Below are positions 19,994-28,147 of a stretch of DNA of 64,000 nucleotides, piece by piece. Every line of letters starts with the position of its first letter. Positions within the stretch are counted from its first letter, which is position 1. Both the position numbers and the translations under genes were made by a program. The notes beneath the pieces are model-generated. The model ran no database searches. It saw only the letters and a list, made by a program, of their open reading frames with translations, and was not told the DNA's origin. Source of the stretch: Sphingobium sp. KCTC 72723 (GTDB taxonomy: Bacteria; Pseudomonadota; Alphaproteobacteria; Sphingomonadales; Sphingomonadaceae); NCBI RefSeq assembly GCF_014280435.1, contig NZ_CP060388.1, forward strand, positions 4,000,001 to 4,064,000. Direction: 5' to 3'.

Positions 19994-20057
19994 CACACGC
20001 CCCTGACTATGTTGCAGGTGCGCGCATAACATAAAAACACACGGAGTCACGCGGATT

Positions 20058-20084
20058 TTGACATTTAGGTCAGGTTAGCTGACC
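20058..20084. promoter_or_regulatory. Possible promoter element and palindrome upstream of gltD
   Basis: A TTGACA hexamer at 20058-20063 (plus strand) is followed by the palindrome GGTCA-GGTTAGC-TGACC at 20068-20084. The palindrome could be a regulator binding site. Neither gene direction gives a clean -10, and gltD is on the minus strand, so this is a weak call. The rest of 19994-20157 shows nothing else I can support. Confidence 0.3.
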
Positions 20085-20157
20085 AATTATCTTCCGTTTT
20101 AGGCCATAATTGCGAACTGATCGCAACTAGTGGGGATAAACAAAGGCCGAAACGGTC

Positions 20158-20967
20158 CTATCGCATTCCCAGCCAGATCAGCGCGGCAATGCCTGCAACG
20201 ATTCGATACCAGGCAAAGGGCGCGAACCCATGTTTGGACACCAGCCCGACGAACCAGCGGATCACCAGCAAAGCAACGATGAAAGATACGACGAAGCCCA
20301 GTGCGATACTGTCCCAGCCGACGGCACCGCTCGTAATCCGGTCACCTTTTTTGAGCAGTTCCAGCGCCGTTGCGCCCAGCATCGTCGGGATGGCGAGGAA
20401 GAAGCTGAACTCCGCCGCCGTGCGCCGTTCCACGCCCAGCATCAGCGCACCCATGATCGTCGCGCCGGACCGGCTGACGCCGGGGATCATGGAAATACAT
20501 TGAATGAGGCCGATGCCCAGCACGCGGACCACGGGAATGTCGGCGATGCCGTGAAACCGCTGTTCCTTTACCGCCCGCTCGATCAGCAGGATGGCAATGC
20601 CGCCGACGATCAGCGCCCAGGCGACGACCTGCGGCGCGCCCAGCAGAATTTCGATATAGTCATGCAGCGCCAGCCCGATGATGGCCGATGGAATGAAGGC
20701 CAGCACCAGATTGCGCAGGAACCGCCAGCTGACCGGCTCCCGCCGCAACAGCCCCATGCCCACTGCCCAGAAAGTGCGCCAGTAGAGGACGACGACCGCC
20801 AGGATCGCACCCAGCTGGATGATGACGTTGAACATCGCCCAGGTCGACGCATCATAGCCCAGCAACTCGCTGGCCAGAATAAGATGACCTGTCGAGGATA
20901 CCGGCAGGAATTCGGTCAACCCCTCGACGATGCCCAGCAGGATGACGGTCAGATAATGCAGGTCCAT
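20158..20967 (-). CDS. uppP: Undecaprenyl-diphosphate phosphatase
   Basis: The 269-residue membrane protein starts at the ATG at 20967 (MDLHYLTVILLGIVEGLTEF), preceded by AAGAGG. It has the UppP/BacA signatures EGLTEFLPVSSTGHLIL and PGVSRSGATI, plus about eight membrane helices. It removes a phosphate from undecaprenyl diphosphate, recycling the lipid carrier for peptidoglycan synthesis, and raises bacitracin tolerance. The preceding SDR gene on the same strand ends 44 bases upstream, with a compact palindrome between them. Confidence 0.96.
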   Translation of the reverse strand: MDLHYLTVILLGIVEGLTEFLPVSSTGHLILASELLGYDASTWAMFNVIIQLGAILAVVVLYWRTFWAVGMGLLRREPVSWRFLRNLVLAFIPSAIIGLALHDYIEILLGAPQVVAWALIVGGIAILLIERAVKEQRFHGIADIPVVRVLGIGLIQCISMIPGVSRSGATIMGALMLGVERRTAAEFSFFLAIPTMLGATALELLKKGDRITSGAVGWDSIALGFVVSFIVALLVIRWFVGLVSKHGFAPFAWYRIVAGIAALIWLGMR

Positions 20968-20983
20968 GCGCCTCTTTCCTAAT

Positions 20984-21004
20984 TCCTCCCCTTGCAGGGG
21001 AGGA
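20984..21004. repeat. Compact CCTCCCCTTGCAGGGGAGG palindrome
   Basis: Nine-base arms flank a TGC loop. The motif is the same as the outer arms of the nested repeat at 761-957, so it belongs to the same dispersed family. It lies between the SDR gene and uppP on the minus strand and might reduce read-through. Confidence 0.7.
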
Positions 21005-21011
21005 GCGTATC

Positions 21012-21950
21012 TCAGGCGCTGGCACGTCCGGCAAAGCGGCCATGTTTGCGATAGCGTATCATCCATTTGTCGGCGACCGCGCCCATCGGCGTTGCCGTCA
21101 CGCCCAGCGCGTCCAGCCCGTTTGCGCCGTCCGCCACGACATTGTCGCTGTCCAGCATGGCGAGTTGATCGCGGCTGATCGGCCCGCCCGGCAGCATCGC
21201 CAGCAGCGAGGCAAAGGCGCGGGGGACTTCGACCAGTGGCTTGTCCGGGCCGATCGCCTGGACGATCCAGCTGTTGATGGCCTTCATGGAAAGCACCTGC
21301 GGTCCGCCAAGCTCATAGGTCTTGCCGCCATGGACGCCGGGTGTTTCGGCAGCGTTCACGATCGCCTGCGCCACGTCGGCGACATAGACGGGCTGGAATT
21401 TCGTCGCGGCGCCGATGACCGGCACGACCGGGGCCATCTTGATGATGTCGGCGAAGCGGTTGAGAAACTGATCCTCCGCGCCGAAGATGATGGAGGGGCG
21501 GATGATCGTCGCGCCGGGGAAGGCGGCCTTTACGGCGGTTTCGCCTGCGGCCTTCGACCGGCCATAGGCGGATGCGCTGTCCGCGTCCGCGCCGATCGCC
21601 GACATATGGACCAGCGCCTTGACGCGCGCATCGGCCGCAGCCTGCGCGACATTGGCTGCGCCCTGATGGTGGAAGGCGTCGAAATCGCCTGCCAATATGC
21701 CGACCAGATTGATGACGATGCTGCTGCCCGTAATGGCGCGCGCTACGCTGGCGGGCTTGCGGATGTCGGCGGCGATGAACTGCACTTGCCCCAGCCCGCC
21801 GAGCGTCTTGACCCGCAGCGCGGTGGACGGATCGCGCTGGGCGATTCGCACCCGTGCGCCGCGCGCCAGTAGCGCCTGTGCGACCTGACGACCGACAAAG
21901 CCGCCGCCGCCGAACATCGTAACCAGATCGTCCTTCATCACCTGACCCAT
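21012..21950 (-). CDS. NAD(P)-binding SDR, complex I NDUFA9-like
   Basis: The 312-residue protein opens with a Rossmann nucleotide-binding motif (MFGGGGFVGRQVAQALLARG) and carries the extended-SDR pattern (VHMSAIGADADSASAYGRSKAAGE; Tyr and Lys present). It matches the NDUFA9-like subfamily of atypical SDRs common in alphaproteobacteria and related to a complex I accessory subunit. A bound NAD(P)H and a role in complex I or quinone metabolism are family knowledge, not shown here. The start used is the ATG at 21950 (MGQVMKDD); the ATG at 21938 (MKDDLV) is equally possible. Confidence 0.85.
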   Translation of the reverse strand: MGQVMKDDLVTMFGGGGFVGRQVAQALLARGARVRIAQRDPSTALRVKTLGGLGQVQFIAADIRKPASVARAITGSSIVINLVGILAGDFDAFHHQGAANVAQAAADARVKALVHMSAIGADADSASAYGRSKAAGETAVKAAFPGATIIRPSIIFGAEDQFLNRFADIIKMAPVVPVIGAATKFQPVYVADVAQAIVNAAETPGVHGGKTYELGGPQVLSMKAINSWIVQAIGPDKPLVEVPRAFASLLAMLPGGPISRDQLAMLDSDNVVADGANGLDALGVTATPMGAVADKWMIRYRKHGRFAGRASA

Positions 21951-22028
21951 ATCCGTTTCGAGAGGGGAAATACTGCCCCTTCCCTTGCCCCAGCCGCGCG
22001 GCGCTGACAACCGCTTAGAGGTTGTTTG

Positions 22029-22052
22029 AAAATGCGCGGAAGAACGCATTTT
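22029..22052. terminator. Bidirectional hairpin with A/T tails
   Basis: AAAATGCG (22029-22036) pairs with CGCATTTT (22045-22052) across an eight-base loop. It lies between the SDR gene start (21950) and the GDT1 gene end (22151). On the minus strand it would terminate the GDT1 transcript. Confidence 0.55.
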
Positions 22053-22065
22053 ACAGCCGCACCGG

Positions 22066-22127
22066 CCCGCACCCCCACCCGGCCACCCATAGGATACTGC
22101 CGTAGGGTAGCCGGGTGGGGGTGCGGG
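22066..22127. repeat. Long GC-rich inverted repeat
   Basis: CCCGCACCCCCACCCGGC at 22066 onward is complemented by GCCGGGTGGGGGTGCGGG ending at 22127, with a loop of about 20 bases. It is directly downstream of the GDT1 gene. It resembles the dispersed palindromes elsewhere in the window but has a different sequence. Confidence 0.7.
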
Positions 22128-22150
22128 AAGGCGCGTTCCCTAGCGCACGC

Positions 22151-22729
22151 TCACCCGATCCAGCCGGCAAGATCGGCGATCATCCACAGGCCAAGCGCCA
22201 GGAACAGCAACGCCGCGCCGACCTGCAACGCGCGCATCGGCACTTTTTTCGCCAGCGCTTCGCCGAACAGGACGGCGGGAATGTTGGCGACCATCATGCC
22301 CAGCGTCGTGCCAGCCGTGACCGCCAGCAAATTGTCGAAGCGTGCGCCCAGCGCGATCGTCGCCACCTGCGTCTTGTCGCCCATTTCCACCAGGAAGAAG
22401 GCGACCAGCGTGGTGACGAACACCCCTGCCTTCGACGGGGCTTTGAGCGGTTCGTCCTCGTCGAATGTGTCGGGGATCAGGGTCCAGGCGGCCATGGCGA
22501 TGAAGCTGAATGCCACGGCATAGCGGAACCAGGGCTGCGTCAATATGCCCGCAATCGAATGGCCGACCAGCGCGGCGAGGAAATGATTGGCCAGCGTCGC
22601 GACCAATATGCCCATTATGATCGGCACCGGCTTGCGGAACCGGGTGGCAAGCAGCATCGCGAGCAATTGCGTCTTGTCGCCCATCTCAGCAAGAGCGACG
22701 AGGGCGGAGGAGGTAAGCAGGGCTTCCAT
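22151..22729 (-). CDS. TMEM165/GDT1-family cation (Mn2+) exporter
   Basis: The 192-residue membrane protein has the two hallmark repeats of the UPF0016/GDT1 family: EMGDKTQLLAMLLA near residue 15 and EMGDKTQVATIALG near 115, each followed by membrane helices (about six in all). The acidic residues of both EMGDKT motifs line the cation path. Bacterial members export Mn2+ or exchange Ca2+/Mn2+ for H+. The start at 22729 (MEALLTSSALVALAEMGDKTQ) places the first motif at the normal distance; an upstream extension of the frame lies over the leader. The upstream leader looks like a Mn2+-sensing riboswitch, which supports Mn2+ as substrate. Confidence 0.92.
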   Translation of the reverse strand: MEALLTSSALVALAEMGDKTQLLAMLLATRFRKPVPIIMGILVATLANHFLAALVGHSIAGILTQPWFRYAVAFSFIAMAAWTLIPDTFDEDEPLKAPSKAGVFVTTLVAFFLVEMGDKTQVATIALGARFDNLLAVTAGTTLGMMVANIPAVLFGEALAKKVPMRALQVGAALLFLALGLWMIADLAGWIG

Positions 22730-22805
22730 AAGCGAATATCCGGGGCCGGGCGGAAGGTGATAGACGCAATGCCACCGCCGCTTCCCGCCCGGCCGGACAG
22801 AAAAG

Positions 22806-22947
22806 CGTCGATGCCATTGGTCTCGACCGACGCGAACCCTGTCGCGTCCCATATGCCACGGCCTCTCGGCCAAATATGTTGACATATGGTCCGTTTGGCC
22901 AAAGCAAATTTGCTCAGGCGAAACGGTGGGCTACTCCCCAGATGACG
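22806..22947 (-). promoter_or_regulatory. yybP-ykoY-like manganese riboswitch
   Basis: On the minus strand the leader contains the conserved blocks of the yybP-ykoY aptamer in order: GGGGAGTAGC (22939-22930), ATGTCAACATA in the middle (about 22884-22874) and GAGACCAATGGC (22824-22813). Complementary closing arms lie near 22947-22938 and 22820-22806. This RNA class senses Mn2+ and usually controls Mn2+ exporters; the gene directly downstream encodes one. I have not folded it or scored it against the family model. About 76 bases separate its 3' edge from the start codon, enough for an expression platform. Confidence 0.8.
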
Positions 22948-22985
22948 GGGCGGGCTTTAGGGCAGGCGAGGAAGGAAGGCAAGCC

Positions 22986-23402
22986 ATGGGCAAGGATGGC
23001 AACAAGACGGTAGAGACGAACGCCGATGTCGCGGCCTTTCTGAGCGCCGTCGAACCGCCAGAGCGGCGCGAGGACGCAGCGCAGATTGCGGCGCTGATGC
23101 AGGCGGTATCAGGGCAACGGCCCCGGCTGTGGGGGCCGTCGATCGTCGGGTTCGGCAGCTATCATTACCGTTATGACAGCGGGCGGGAGGGCGACTCGGC
23201 CCGCATCGCCTTTGCCCCGCGCAAGGCGGAGCTGGTGCTGTATCTGTCGGGCGTTTCGGATGCGGACTGCGCGCCGCTGGGCAAGCATCGGCGCGGCGTG
23301 GGGTGCCTCTATATCAAGCGTTTGTCGGGCGTGGACATGGCCGTGCTGGAAGCGCTGATCGTGCAAAGCTGGCAGCATATGGCGCAAACCTATCCCGCCT
23401 GA
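22986..23402 (+). CDS. DUF1801 domain-containing protein
   Basis: This 138-residue protein matches the DUF1801/YdhG-like fold: ETNADVAAFLSAVEPPERREDA, then a compact block with GSYHYRYDSGREGDSARIAFAPRKAELVLYL. A C-terminal conserved CLYIKRLSGVDMAVL follows. The function is unknown. The start at ATG 22986 has GGAAGGAAGG upstream; the open frame continues back to 22926 but overlaps the Mn2+ riboswitch on the other strand. It is divergent from the GDT1 exporter. Confidence 0.85.
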   Translation: MGKDGNKTVETNADVAAFLSAVEPPERREDAAQIAALMQAVSGQRPRLWGPSIVGFGSYHYRYDSGREGDSARIAFAPRKAELVLYLSGVSDADCAPLGKHRRGVGCLYIKRLSGVDMAVLEALIVQSWQHMAQTYPA

Positions 23403-23414
23403 ACGACGGACGGA

Positions 23415-23816
23415 TCAGAGCGGCAGCAGCGCCGCGACGATCCACCGTTCTTCGGCGCGCAACACGCCCCACGCGCGGGCAGCGGCGCGGCTGTCCATCA
23501 CCTCGACCCCGAAACCCAGCGCTTCGATATGGCGCACGAAACTGCGCGGGGGCTGGCGCAGGCCAGAGCCAGTGCCGAGCAACAGAAATTCCGGGCGGGG
23601 ATCGATGTCGAACAGGTCGCCCAGCGATTCGTGCGTCAGGGCGTCGATACTCGGCGCATCCTGCCACGCCAGCGCGCGCACCGGGCTGAGCAGCAGGCCG
23701 TTCGGGAATACATCGTCCCGAACGCGGAAGCCGCTGCCCTGAAATCCGGTGACGATCGGACCCTGTCCGCTATCGTCCCGGCGCAGTTCGATGCCGGTGC
23801 GCTTGCCCTCGCTCAT
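23415..23816 (-). CDS. Mth938-like domain protein
   Basis: The 133-residue protein has the Mth938/NDUFAF3 fold signatures: GFQGSGFRVRDDVF, the LLLGTGSGLRQPPRSF core and EVMDSRAAARAWGVLRAEER. Family members are found beside secDF in alphaproteobacteria; mitochondrial homologues are complex I assembly factors. It follows secF on the same strand with an eight-base gap, consistent with the last gene of a yajC-secD-secF operon. The biochemical role is unknown. Confidence 0.85.
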   Translation of the reverse strand: MSEGKRTGIELRRDDSGQGPIVTGFQGSGFRVRDDVFPNGLLLSPVRALAWQDAPSIDALTHESLGDLFDIDPRPEFLLLGTGSGLRQPPRSFVRHIEALGFGVEVMDSRAAARAWGVLRAEERWIVAALLPL

Positions 23817-23824
23817 GCGCTGGT

Positions 23825-24811
23825 TCAGGGCCGCGAGCCATCGTCGCGCGGCCCGACCCGTTCGGCCTGCGCCGCGATGTTGGGCTTGCTTGCCTTCTTT
23901 TCCGACGCCTGCGGGGTCAGGCCCAGCGAAATCAGCAGCGACGACGAGACATAGACCGACGAATAGGTGCCAACGATGATGCCCAGCATCATGGCAGCAG
24001 TGAAGCCACGCAGCACATGGCCGCCCAGCAGCAGCAGCGCGCCCAACGCGAGCAGGATCGTGACCGAGGTCATGACCGTGCGCGGCAGCGTTTCGTTGAC
24101 GGACAGGTCGATCAGCGATTTCATGTCCATCTTGCGATATTTGCGCATATTTTCGCGGATACGGTCGTCGATCACCATCTTGTCGTTGATCGAATAGCCC
24201 ACGATCGTCAGCACGGCGGCGATGATGTTGAGGTCGAATTCCAGCTGGGTAATGGCGAAGAAGCCCAGCGTCATCAGCACGTCATGGACGATCGCGACGA
24301 AGGTGGAGACGCCGAACTGCCATTCGTAGCGGAACCAGCTGAACACCGCGATGCCCAGAATCGCCAGCACGACTGCCAGCACGCCATTCTGGATCAGCTC
24401 GCCCGACACCTTGCCCGACACCGTGTCGTAGCGGGAGAAGGTGACGCCGGGGAATTGTGCGGTCATGGCGTTGCGGGTCTTTTCGACGACCGCGTTGGCC
24501 GCGCCTGCGCCGCCCTGTTCGGGAAGCGGCAGGCGAATCTGCACCGTCTTGGGATCGCCGAATTGCTGAAGCGAGCTTTCGCCAACGCCCAGCGTGCCGA
24601 TGGTCGCGCGGACCTTGTCGGTTTCCACTGCCTGGGGAAATTTCGCTTCGATCATCAGGCCGCCGACGAAATCGACGCCCAGGTTCAGCCCCTTATAGGC
24701 CGTCGCGCCGACCGCGAGAACGGTCAGCAGCGCCGTGAGCGCGAACGCCCATTTGCGCATTGCGACAAAGCCGATGTTGGTATTGTCGGGGACGAGTTTC
24801 AGAAGTTTCAT
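23825..24811 (-). CDS. secF: Protein translocase subunit SecF
   Basis: The 328-residue membrane protein has the SecF pattern: a single helix (FALTALLTVLAVGATAYKGL) then a periplasmic domain with LGVDFVGGLMIEAKF. A five-helix bundle follows with the conserved VGYSINDKMVIDDRIREN and RTVMTSVTILLALGALLLLGG. With SecD it uses proton-motive force to pull secreted proteins across the SecYEG channel. It lies 133 bases after secD, with a palindromic repeat between. Confidence 0.96.
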   Translation of the reverse strand: MKLLKLVPDNTNIGFVAMRKWAFALTALLTVLAVGATAYKGLNLGVDFVGGLMIEAKFPQAVETDKVRATIGTLGVGESSLQQFGDPKTVQIRLPLPEQGGAGAANAVVEKTRNAMTAQFPGVTFSRYDTVSGKVSGELIQNGVLAVVLAILGIAVFSWFRYEWQFGVSTFVAIVHDVLMTLGFFAITQLEFDLNIIAAVLTIVGYSINDKMVIDDRIRENMRKYRKMDMKSLIDLSVNETLPRTVMTSVTILLALGALLLLGGHVLRGFTAAMMLGIIVGTYSSVYVSSSLLISLGLTPQASEKKASKPNIAAQAERVGPRDDGSRP

Positions 24812-24826
24812 AGTCGTTACCTAATA

Positions 24827-24924
24827 CCGTTCGGGCTGAGCGAAGTCGAAGCCTTCTGCTGAGCGGAGCGAAGTGGCTTCGCCTGCGGCTCAGCAGAACC
24901 CTTCGACAAGCTCAGGGCGAACGG
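24827..24924. repeat. Nested palindromic repeat between secD and secF
   Basis: The outer arms are 24827-24851 and 24900-24924 (CCGTTCGGGCTGAGC paired with GCTCAGGGCGAACGG). The inner arms are TTCTGCTGAGC at 24854-24864 and its complement at 24888-24898. It lies inside the secD-secF transcript and must therefore be transcribed, forming a strong RNA hairpin that could stabilise or separate the messages. Confidence 0.8.
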
Positions 24925-24944
24925 ACTGAGGAGTGGCGGTGCGA

Positions 24945-26543
24945 TCATATATTGATGTCGGTCGGACGAGTGCGGCGCACCCAGTTCGCGACGATCAGGC
25001 GGGTGAAGGTGACGGCCGTGAACACGCTGGTCGCGATGCCGATCAGCAGCACGATGGCAAAGCCCTTGACCGGGCCGGAGCCGAGCGCGAGCATGATGCC
25101 GCCAGCAATGGCGTGGGTTACGTTCGCCTCGAAAATCGTGCGGCTCGCTTCCTTATAGCCATGTTCGATCGACTGGACGACATTGCGCCCGCGTCGCCTT
25201 TCTTCACGGATGCGTTCGTAGATCAGCACGTTGGCATCGACCGCCGTGCCGATGGTCAGCACGAAACCGGCGATCCCCGGCAAGGTGAGCGTCGCGCCCA
25301 ACATGCCCATGACGCCAACGATCACCGCCACGTTGATGGCGACGGCCAGATTGGCATACATGCCAAAGCGGCCATAGCTCAGGAACATGAAGACAGCGAC
25401 CGCAACGACCGCGACGATCGATGCGATCAGGCCCGCGCGGATCGAATCGGCGCCAAGGCCGGGACCGACGGTGCGTTCCTCCACCACCGCCAGCGCGACC
25501 GGCAGCTTGCCCGACCGCAGCGCGATGGCGAGCTGATTGGCGCTTTCGACCGTGAAACTGCCGCTGACCTGCGCGCTGCCGCCCAGAATCGGTTCGTTGA
25601 TATTGGGCGCGGACAGCACTTTGCCATCCAAGATGATGGCGAAGGGGCGGTTGACATTCTGCGACGTCACCTGCCCGAATTTGCGCCCGCCAGACCCATT
25701 GAAGCGGATGTTGACGATCGCCTGATTGCTCTGGTCATAACCCTGCGTCGCGTCGGTCAGATCCTCGCCCGACACCATCACCTGACGCTTGACCGCGATG
25801 AACGGCACGCCCGACGGGTTGTTGGCATAGGGCAGGACTTCGCTGCCCACCGGCGCGCGGCCCTGCGCCACTTCGGACGGGTTGGCGCTGGTGTCGACCA
25901 GCTTGAATTCCAGCTTGGCAGTCTGGCCCAGCAAATCCTTCAGCGCCTTGGGATCCTGCAACCCCGGCACCTGCACGACGATGCGGTTGTCGCCCTGCTG
26001 CTGAATGGTGGGTTCGCGTGTCCCCATTTCGTCGATGCGCTTGCGGATCACTTCGGTCGCGACTTCCATCGCGCTCTTGACCGATGCGGCGATGCCCGCA
26101 TCCGTTGGCGTGATGACGACAGTAGAGCTGTTCACCACTTCGACATTGAAATCGCGCTGGCCGGTCAGGGCCGCGCCCTGCGTCAACTGGCGGATGCGCT
26201 CGACGGCGGCATCGACCTGGCTCGGTTCGCGAACCATGAAGCTCAATTTGCCGTCGCGACTGGAAATGTCGCCGATCGCGATGCGGGGATCACCCCGGCG
26301 CAATTCGGTGCGGACCTGCTCCTCCATATTGACCAGGCGCTGCCTGGCGACATCCTGCGTCGATGCTTCGAGCAGCAGATGGCTGCCGCCCGACAGGTCG
26401 AGGCCAAGGTTCACGCGCGTCTGCATGAAGCCGGGCAGCTTCGAAACGGTCGAATCGGGCAGGAAGCTGGGGATGGCGCACAACACGCCGATCGCCAGCG
26501 GCAGGATGATCGCGGCGATCGCCCAGCGCGAAAAATTCAGCAT
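24945..26543 (-). CDS. secD: Protein translocase subunit SecD
   Basis: The 532-residue protein has an N-terminal helix and the LGLDLSGGSHLLLEAS motif. A large periplasmic head follows, then a five-helix domain with GTAVDANVLIYERIREERR and TRLIVANWVRRTRP. It drives late steps of protein export with SecF. It is eight bases downstream of yajC, so the order yajC-secD-secF is one operon. Confidence 0.97.
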   Translation of the reverse strand: MLNFSRWAIAAIILPLAIGVLCAIPSFLPDSTVSKLPGFMQTRVNLGLDLSGGSHLLLEASTQDVARQRLVNMEEQVRTELRRGDPRIAIGDISSRDGKLSFMVREPSQVDAAVERIRQLTQGAALTGQRDFNVEVVNSSTVVITPTDAGIAASVKSAMEVATEVIRKRIDEMGTREPTIQQQGDNRIVVQVPGLQDPKALKDLLGQTAKLEFKLVDTSANPSEVAQGRAPVGSEVLPYANNPSGVPFIAVKRQVMVSGEDLTDATQGYDQSNQAIVNIRFNGSGGRKFGQVTSQNVNRPFAIILDGKVLSAPNINEPILGGSAQVSGSFTVESANQLAIALRSGKLPVALAVVEERTVGPGLGADSIRAGLIASIVAVVAVAVFMFLSYGRFGMYANLAVAINVAVIVGVMGMLGATLTLPGIAGFVLTIGTAVDANVLIYERIREERRRGRNVVQSIEHGYKEASRTIFEANVTHAIAGGIMLALGSGPVKGFAIVLLIGIATSVFTAVTFTRLIVANWVRRTRPTDINI

Positions 26544-26551
26544 GGCTGCGC

Positions 26552-26887
26552 TCAGTCGTTCGCGGGCTTGGCGCTGGTCGGGTCGATCACCTCGGTCAGG
26601 GTCGACTTGACGGCCTTCACCTTCACCGCCGGGGCCAGTTCGATATCGACATAAATGTCGTCGACCCGCGTCACCTTGCCGACAAGGCCGCCGCCGGTGA
26701 CGACCTGATCGCCCTTCTTCACGGATTCGATCTTGGCCTTATGCTCCTTCAACCGCTTTTGCTGCGGACGGATGAGCAGGAAGTAGAAAACGACGAAGAT
26801 GAGGACCAGCGGGGCCATCTGCACCAGAATTCCGGCACCGGAGGCTTGCCCGCCCGCAGTCTGGGCAAAGGCTGTCGATATGAACAT
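26552..26887 (-). CDS. yajC: Preprotein translocase subunit YajC
   Basis: The 111-residue protein has one N-terminal helix (MAPLVLIFVVFYFLLIRPQQKR) followed by a charged SH3-like cytosolic domain with GDQVVTGGGLVGKVTRVDD. It is the accessory partner of SecDF. It is first in its operon; the 26888-27086 region upstream contains no gene that I can support. Confidence 0.95.
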   Translation of the reverse strand: MFISTAFAQTAGGQASGAGILVQMAPLVLIFVVFYFLLIRPQQKRLKEHKAKIESVKKGDQVVTGGGLVGKVTRVDDIYVDIELAPAVKVKAVKSTLTEVIDPTSAKPAND

Positions 26888-27086
26888 GGTGGGACTTTCT
26901 TAAAGGAGCGGCGCCTTAAATTTCGTGGCCGCAAAACGTGGGGAACGCCCGGCGGATCAAGCCGGGGCGGCTACCACATATGCAGGCGGGGAGGCAATAT
27001 GATTAGGGATTGCGCAGGCGCGGCAAAAGAACTGCATCGAATCCCTTGCAACTTGCTAAAGCTGCATCTATTGGGCGCCCTCCGGT

Positions 27087-27163
27087 CGGGACGTAGCGCA
27101 GCCTGGTAGCGCATCACACTGGGGGTGTGGGGGTCGGAGGTTCGAATCCTCTCGTCCCGACCA
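27087..27163 (+). tRNA. tRNA-Pro (GGG)
   Basis: CGGGACG at the 5' end pairs with CGTCCCG, then A and encoded CCA (27161-27163). The anticodon stem TCACA/TGTGG encloses CTGGGGG, giving anticodon GGG. The T loop GGTTCGAATCC is intact. It is 77 bases long, followed at once by lower-GC DNA, a common hallmark of an integration site. I see no second copy of its 3' end downstream. Confidence 0.95.
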
Positions 27164-27204
27164 AATTTACCAGAAAAAGCAATGGGTTAAGTAAGCGTCG
27201 CTGC

Positions 27205-27255
27205 ATCTAGCAGCGCCACCCATTAGCGTCGTCTAGCGCATATCTAGCAGCGCCA
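27205..27255. repeat. Pair of 14-bp direct repeats after tRNA-Pro
   Basis: ATCTAGCAGCGCCA occurs at 27205-27218 and again at 27242-27255, 37 bases apart. They sit between tRNA-Pro and the end of the reverse transcriptase gene and may be the remains of an insertion junction or regulatory sites. Confidence 0.6.
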
Positions 27256-27273
27256 TTGAAACGCCCCCCAAGG

Positions 27274-28053
27274 TTACGGAATGAGTCTCGTAAGCTGACT
27301 CTGATTCACACTTGCAACATACCCACATATGCCATGCTGTTGATATTCATTCCCTTCGAGGAAAGCCTCTTCCAGCTTATCCATACGTTCAGGAATGATA
27401 GCCATCGCGCCAGAGCCAAACTCAATATTGAAACTGATTACCGAGGCTGACGCAGGTTGCGTTTTGGTAGGGTTGAATGAGAAACTCGCCAAATGAGCGG
27501 CTGCGGTCAATTCAGCAATTGCAGATTGGACCAGCAACTCGCTGTCGCCTGAGACTGTAATATCGTCCATATAAACGGTGATTGCCATCCCGCCGCGCCG
27601 TAAGCGCTCTATGCATCGACCAAGGGCGGAGTGCGCCAGGACAATCGAAGCCATCAAGGGGGATTGGACGAATCCGAAAGGAAGGCTGAATGACCTTGCG
27701 GGAGAAGCCTTGTCCACAGTGCTATCACAGGCCATTTCCCACGCTTCGGCTTGGGTGAAACCGACCCGCTTCAAGGCCCGGAAAACCTTTCCTCGGCTTA
27801 TCTGGTCAAAAAAGCGAAGCAGGTCTAACGAGCCAACCCAAAGCGCGTTGTGATGCAATCTTACTGCCGCAACATGGCCGCCATCACGTAGGTGAAAAAA
27901 GTTCTTTGGTGCCAGCCAGCGATTTTCAACGTCGCGCTTAATCCCGCGACCACGCGCTCGCCCCTTTGCGGTTGGGACATAAACGCGAGTGCCGGGCTTT
28001 AGCTGAAAATGATGGCCGTATAAATCTCGCATCGTAGTTGGTGACCTCGCCAA
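27274..28053 (-). CDS. Orphan reverse transcriptase
   Basis: The 259-residue protein has the core of a reverse transcriptase. Motif A is SLDLLRFFDQI (Asp77), the segment before the palm is LPFGFVQSP (124-132), motif C is YMDD (161-164, Asp163 and Asp164), and FNPTKTQPAS follows. The fingers-like N-terminus is RLHHNALWVG. Motif B reads PFGFVQSP rather than the PQG found in retrons and group II introns. No maturase, endonuclease or DGR partner is nearby. It therefore looks like one of the 'unknown group' RTs often found in defence islands; I cannot name its class. The start is uncertain: TTG 28053 opens the frame and ATG 28032 is the first ATG. The GC content is lower than its neighbours. Confidence 0.8.
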   Translation of the reverse strand: MARSPTTMRDLYGHHFQLKPGTRVYVPTAKGRARGRGIKRDVENRWLAPKNFFHLRDGGHVAAVRLHHNALWVGSLDLLRFFDQISRGKVFRALKRVGFTQAEAWEMACDSTVDKASPARSFSLPFGFVQSPLMASIVLAHSALGRCIERLRRGGMAITVYMDDITVSGDSELLVQSAIAELTAAAHLASFSFNPTKTQPASASVISFNIEFGSGAMAIIPERMDKLEEAFLEGNEYQQHGICGYVASVNQSQLTRLIP

Positions 28054-28147
28054 GGATCTTCATGAGCCAGTACGCGCCTTTCAGCGCGTTAGCCAGAATA
28101 CCCGAGGCGAGGCCACAGTAACGAACGAAACGAAGTTTCATCTTCAT
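27938..28147 (-). CDS. Small ORF overlapping the 5' end of the RT gene
   Basis: A 69-codon frame starts at ATG 28147, preceded by AAGGA nine bases upstream, the best ribosome binding site in the region. It then overlaps the RT frame by about 116 bases in another register. It may be a real small protein translated with the RT, or the true N-terminus of the RT with a frameshift near 28050-28060. The sequence MKMKLRFVRYCGLASGILA shows no family I recognise. Downstream of about 28050 the RT frame looks the more protein-like. Confidence 0.35.
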   Translation of the reverse strand: MKMKLRFVRYCGLASGILANALKGAYWLMKILGEVTNYDARFIRPSFSAKARHSRLCPNRKGASAWSRD

